Of a DNA stretch of 6,888 bases, positions 6,812 through 6,888 are shown one piece after another; the stretch's first letter is position 1; every line of letters starts with the position of its first letter. Origin of the DNA: Prevotellaceae bacterium. GTDB taxonomy: Bacteria; Bacteroidota; Bacteroidia; Bacteroidales; UBA932. The notes beneath the pieces were generated by a model. It had not been told where the DNA came from, did not search any database, and worked only from the letters and a program-made list of their open reading frames with translations. The stretch covers positions 1 to 6,888 of the forward strand of contig JAIRKV010000140.1 in the NCBI GenBank assembly GCA_031259935.1. Direction: 5' to 3'. A program made the position numbers and the translations under genes.

Positions 6812-6888
6812 ATGGACTACAACACACAACGAAAAAAATTGCAATTACCGGAATATGGACGCAATATACATAAAATGGTTGAATGGGT
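6812..6888 (+). CDS. DUF4290 family protein, N-terminal fragment (runs off the right edge)
   Basis: The first 25 codons begin MDYNTQRKKL and continue LPEYGRNIHKMVEW, which matches the remembered, highly conserved N-terminus of the DUF4290 family (pattern M-[ED]-YNTQR-x4-LPEYGRNI-x-KMV). That family is confined, as far as I know, to Bacteroidota and has no established function; it is cytosolic-looking with no signal peptide. The ATG is chosen because it coincides with the family start and lies just downstream of a clear -7 promoter element. It is divergent from the permease operon. Only the first part of the gene is present, so nothing can be said about its domains or what follows it. Confidence 0.82.
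   Translation, partial: MDYNTQRKKLQLPEYGRNIHKMVEW

Noticed and set aside
1..6888. CRISPR array, insertion sequence, tRNA, defence island or other special system
   Set aside because: No regularly spaced repeats, transposase motifs, cloverleaf-like segments or defence-protein domains were seen on either strand; the gene content is mainly core metabolism and envelope.

Overview
The window looks like chromosomal DNA from an AT-rich member of the Bacteroidota (Bacteroidetes). The evidence is the divergent gene at the right edge, whose N-terminus matches the Bacteroidota-specific DUF4290 family. It is preceded by a -7 element of the phylum's type (TACCTTTG, fitting TAnnTTTG). The phylum-style long LptF/LptG permease, the A-rich leaders without Shine-Dalgarno sequences and the bacterial GH3 protein agree with this. 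I cannot name the genus.

Layout: five genes lie head to tail on the minus strand, so transcription runs from right to left. In order they are an LptF/LptG-family permease (4499-6313, or to 6358 with a longer start), fmt (3537-4505, overlapping the permease by 7 bases), a secreted glycerophosphodiester phosphodiesterase (2715-3506), an uncharacterised secreted protein with a predicted outer-membrane beta-barrel (1526-2692), and a GH3-superfamily adenylating enzyme (1-1497, cut by the left edge, probably within a few codons of its stop). The gaps are 30, 22 and 28 bases, with no convincing terminator between genes, so one transcription unit is plausible. A roughly 450-500-base AT-rich intergenic region (6314/6359-6811) separates this group from the divergent DUF4290 gene (6812 onward, plus strand). 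That region holds promoter-like elements and a few inverted repeats but no gene I can support.

How the genes may work together: three of the five minus-strand products act in or on the envelope (LPS transport permease, periplasmic phospholipid-headgroup hydrolase, putative outer-membrane barrel). Fmt is a housekeeping translation-initiation enzyme, and the substrate of the GH3 enzyme is unknown. A shared envelope or lipid theme is an inference from gene order only.

I found no mobile element, CRISPR array, RNA gene or defence system. Most of the window is ordinary core-genome content. The points worth a second look are the barrel protein with its low GC content, the GH3 enzyme's company, the permease's missing ATG start and long C-terminal tail, and the inverted repeats in the intergenic region.
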